NCBI GenBank assembly: GCA_019323555.1
Contig: JAHWHC010000002.1
Location: 1-6,103 of the forward strand
Length of the DNA: 6,103 nt
Direction of reading: 5' to 3'
Source: Candidatus Woesearchaeota archaeon
GTDB taxonomy: Archaea; Nanobdellota; Nanobdellia; Woesearchaeales; ARS49
Made by a program: the position numbers and the translations under genes. Shown in pieces: positions 5,647 to 6,103 of the stretch (positions are counted from its first letter, which is position 1; every line of letters begins with the position of its first letter). Below the pieces are notes generated by a model. That model was not told where the DNA came from and ran no database searches. It saw nothing but the letters and a program-made list of their open reading frames with translations.

Positions 5647-6103
5647 ATCTTGACACGTTTTTCAAGGCAGATAAGATTGCTGTAATTGGCGCCTCTAGGG
5701 AAGAGGGTAAGGTCGGCAATGTTATTTTCAGGAATTTCTTAGAAGGTTTTGATAAAGAGGTTTACCCTGTCAATCCTAATGCAGATGAAGTGATGGGTTA
5801 TAAGTGTTTCAAGAGTGTAAGAGATATTCCTGGAAAATTAGAGCTTGCGATTATCTGTATTCCTGCAAAGTTTGTTCCTAATGCTGTCATTGAGTGCGGC
5901 AAGAAAGGAATAAGGCATGTCATAATTATCAGTGCTGGTTTCAAGGAAGTTGGCAATGATAAATTAGAGAAAGAGTTGTTCAATGCACTAAAACGATATG
6001 ATATCAAATGTATTGGCCCTAATTGCTTGGGCGTCTATGCATCTAAGGGCCACATTGATACTTTGTTTTTGCCAAAAGAAAGATTAAAGAGGCCGAAGGC
6101 AGG
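5643..6103 (+). CDS. acdA: ADP-forming acetyl/acyl-CoA synthetase, alpha subunit (N-terminal part, cut by window end)
   Basis: The open frame runs off the window and shows 153 residues of the CoA-binding Rossmann domain: KIAVIGASREEGKVG at 11-25 (glycine-rich nucleotide/CoA loop), EVYPVNPN at 39-46, ELAIICIPA at 67-75, HVIIISAGF at 92-100, and the highly conserved CIGPNCLGV at 123-131. These match the alpha subunit of ADP-forming acetyl-CoA synthetase and the related succinyl-CoA synthetase alpha. Full alpha subunits have about 460 residues; the phosphohistidine lies beyond the window. The start ATG overlaps the ligase stop as ATGA, so translation is probably coupled. A single-chain alpha-beta fusion cannot be excluded since the end is missing, but the separate beta gene at 1179-1817 argues for the two-subunit form. 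A stand-alone CoA-binding-domain protein is less likely, because such proteins usually end near residue 140-150 without the GPNCLG block. Confidence 0.85.
   Translation, partial: MNLDTFFKADKIAVIGASREEGKVGNVIFRNFLEGFDKEVYPVNPNADEVMGYKCFKSVRDIPGKLELAIICIPAKFVPNAVIECGKKGIRHVIIISAGFKEVGNDKLEKELFNALKRYDIKCIGPNCLGVYASKGHIDTLFLPKERLKRPKA

Noticed and set aside
5798..6007. 69-residue minus-strand open frame
   Set aside because: It is antisense to the CoA-binding domain of acdA, which has strong motifs in the other strand.

Overview
The window looks like a piece of an AT-rich archaeal chromosome, most likely from a DPANN-type lineage such as Woesearchaeota. Four points support this. The ADP-forming acetyl-CoA synthetase is encoded as separate alpha and beta subunit genes. 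Archaeal TATA-like boxes lie about 27 bases upstream of several start codons that have no Shine-Dalgarno site, so those genes are probably leaderless. Other genes use GGTG-type ribosome binding sites. Genes are packed tightly, with ATGA stop/start overlaps and tail-to-tail overlaps. The lineage assignment is an inference from gene style, not a database result.

Layout from left to right. Bases 1-669 (+) hold the C-terminal half of a SufS-type cysteine desulfurase, cut by the window edge. Tail to tail with it, on the minus strand at 658-819, is a 53-residue zinc-ribbon protein. A short divergent promoter region (820-916) leads on the plus strand to a 75-residue secreted or membrane-anchored protein with eight cysteines (917-1144). 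A pair of inverted repeats (1146-1191) separates it from a minus-strand two-gene operon: a UMF1/Atg22-like MFS transporter (3007-1814), then the ATP-grasp beta subunit of ADP-forming acyl-CoA synthetase (1817-1179), joined by an ATGA overlap. A second divergent promoter region (3008-3087) starts an unrecognised 237-residue protein (3088-3801), whose codon use differs from its neighbours. Last comes a plus-strand operon: a PlsC-like acyltransferase (3852-4463), a PaaK/LuxE-like adenylate-forming ligase without the usual C-terminal domain (4465-5646), and the CoA-binding start of the alpha subunit of ADP-forming acyl-CoA synthetase (5643 to the window end).

Working together (inference): the right-hand operon has the parts to activate an acyl group (ligase), move it onto a glycerol-phosphate-like acceptor (PlsC) and interconvert acyl-CoA with free acid plus ATP (ADP-forming synthetase alpha, with the beta subunit encoded about 3.8 kb away on the other strand). 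The transporter co-transcribed with the beta subunit could move the organic acid or another metabolite. Acyl-ester lipid chemistry is noteworthy in an archaeon, whose membrane lipids are normally ether-linked isoprenoids. No tRNA, rRNA, CRISPR array or mobile element was seen, and no stretch longer than 100 bases lacks a gene.
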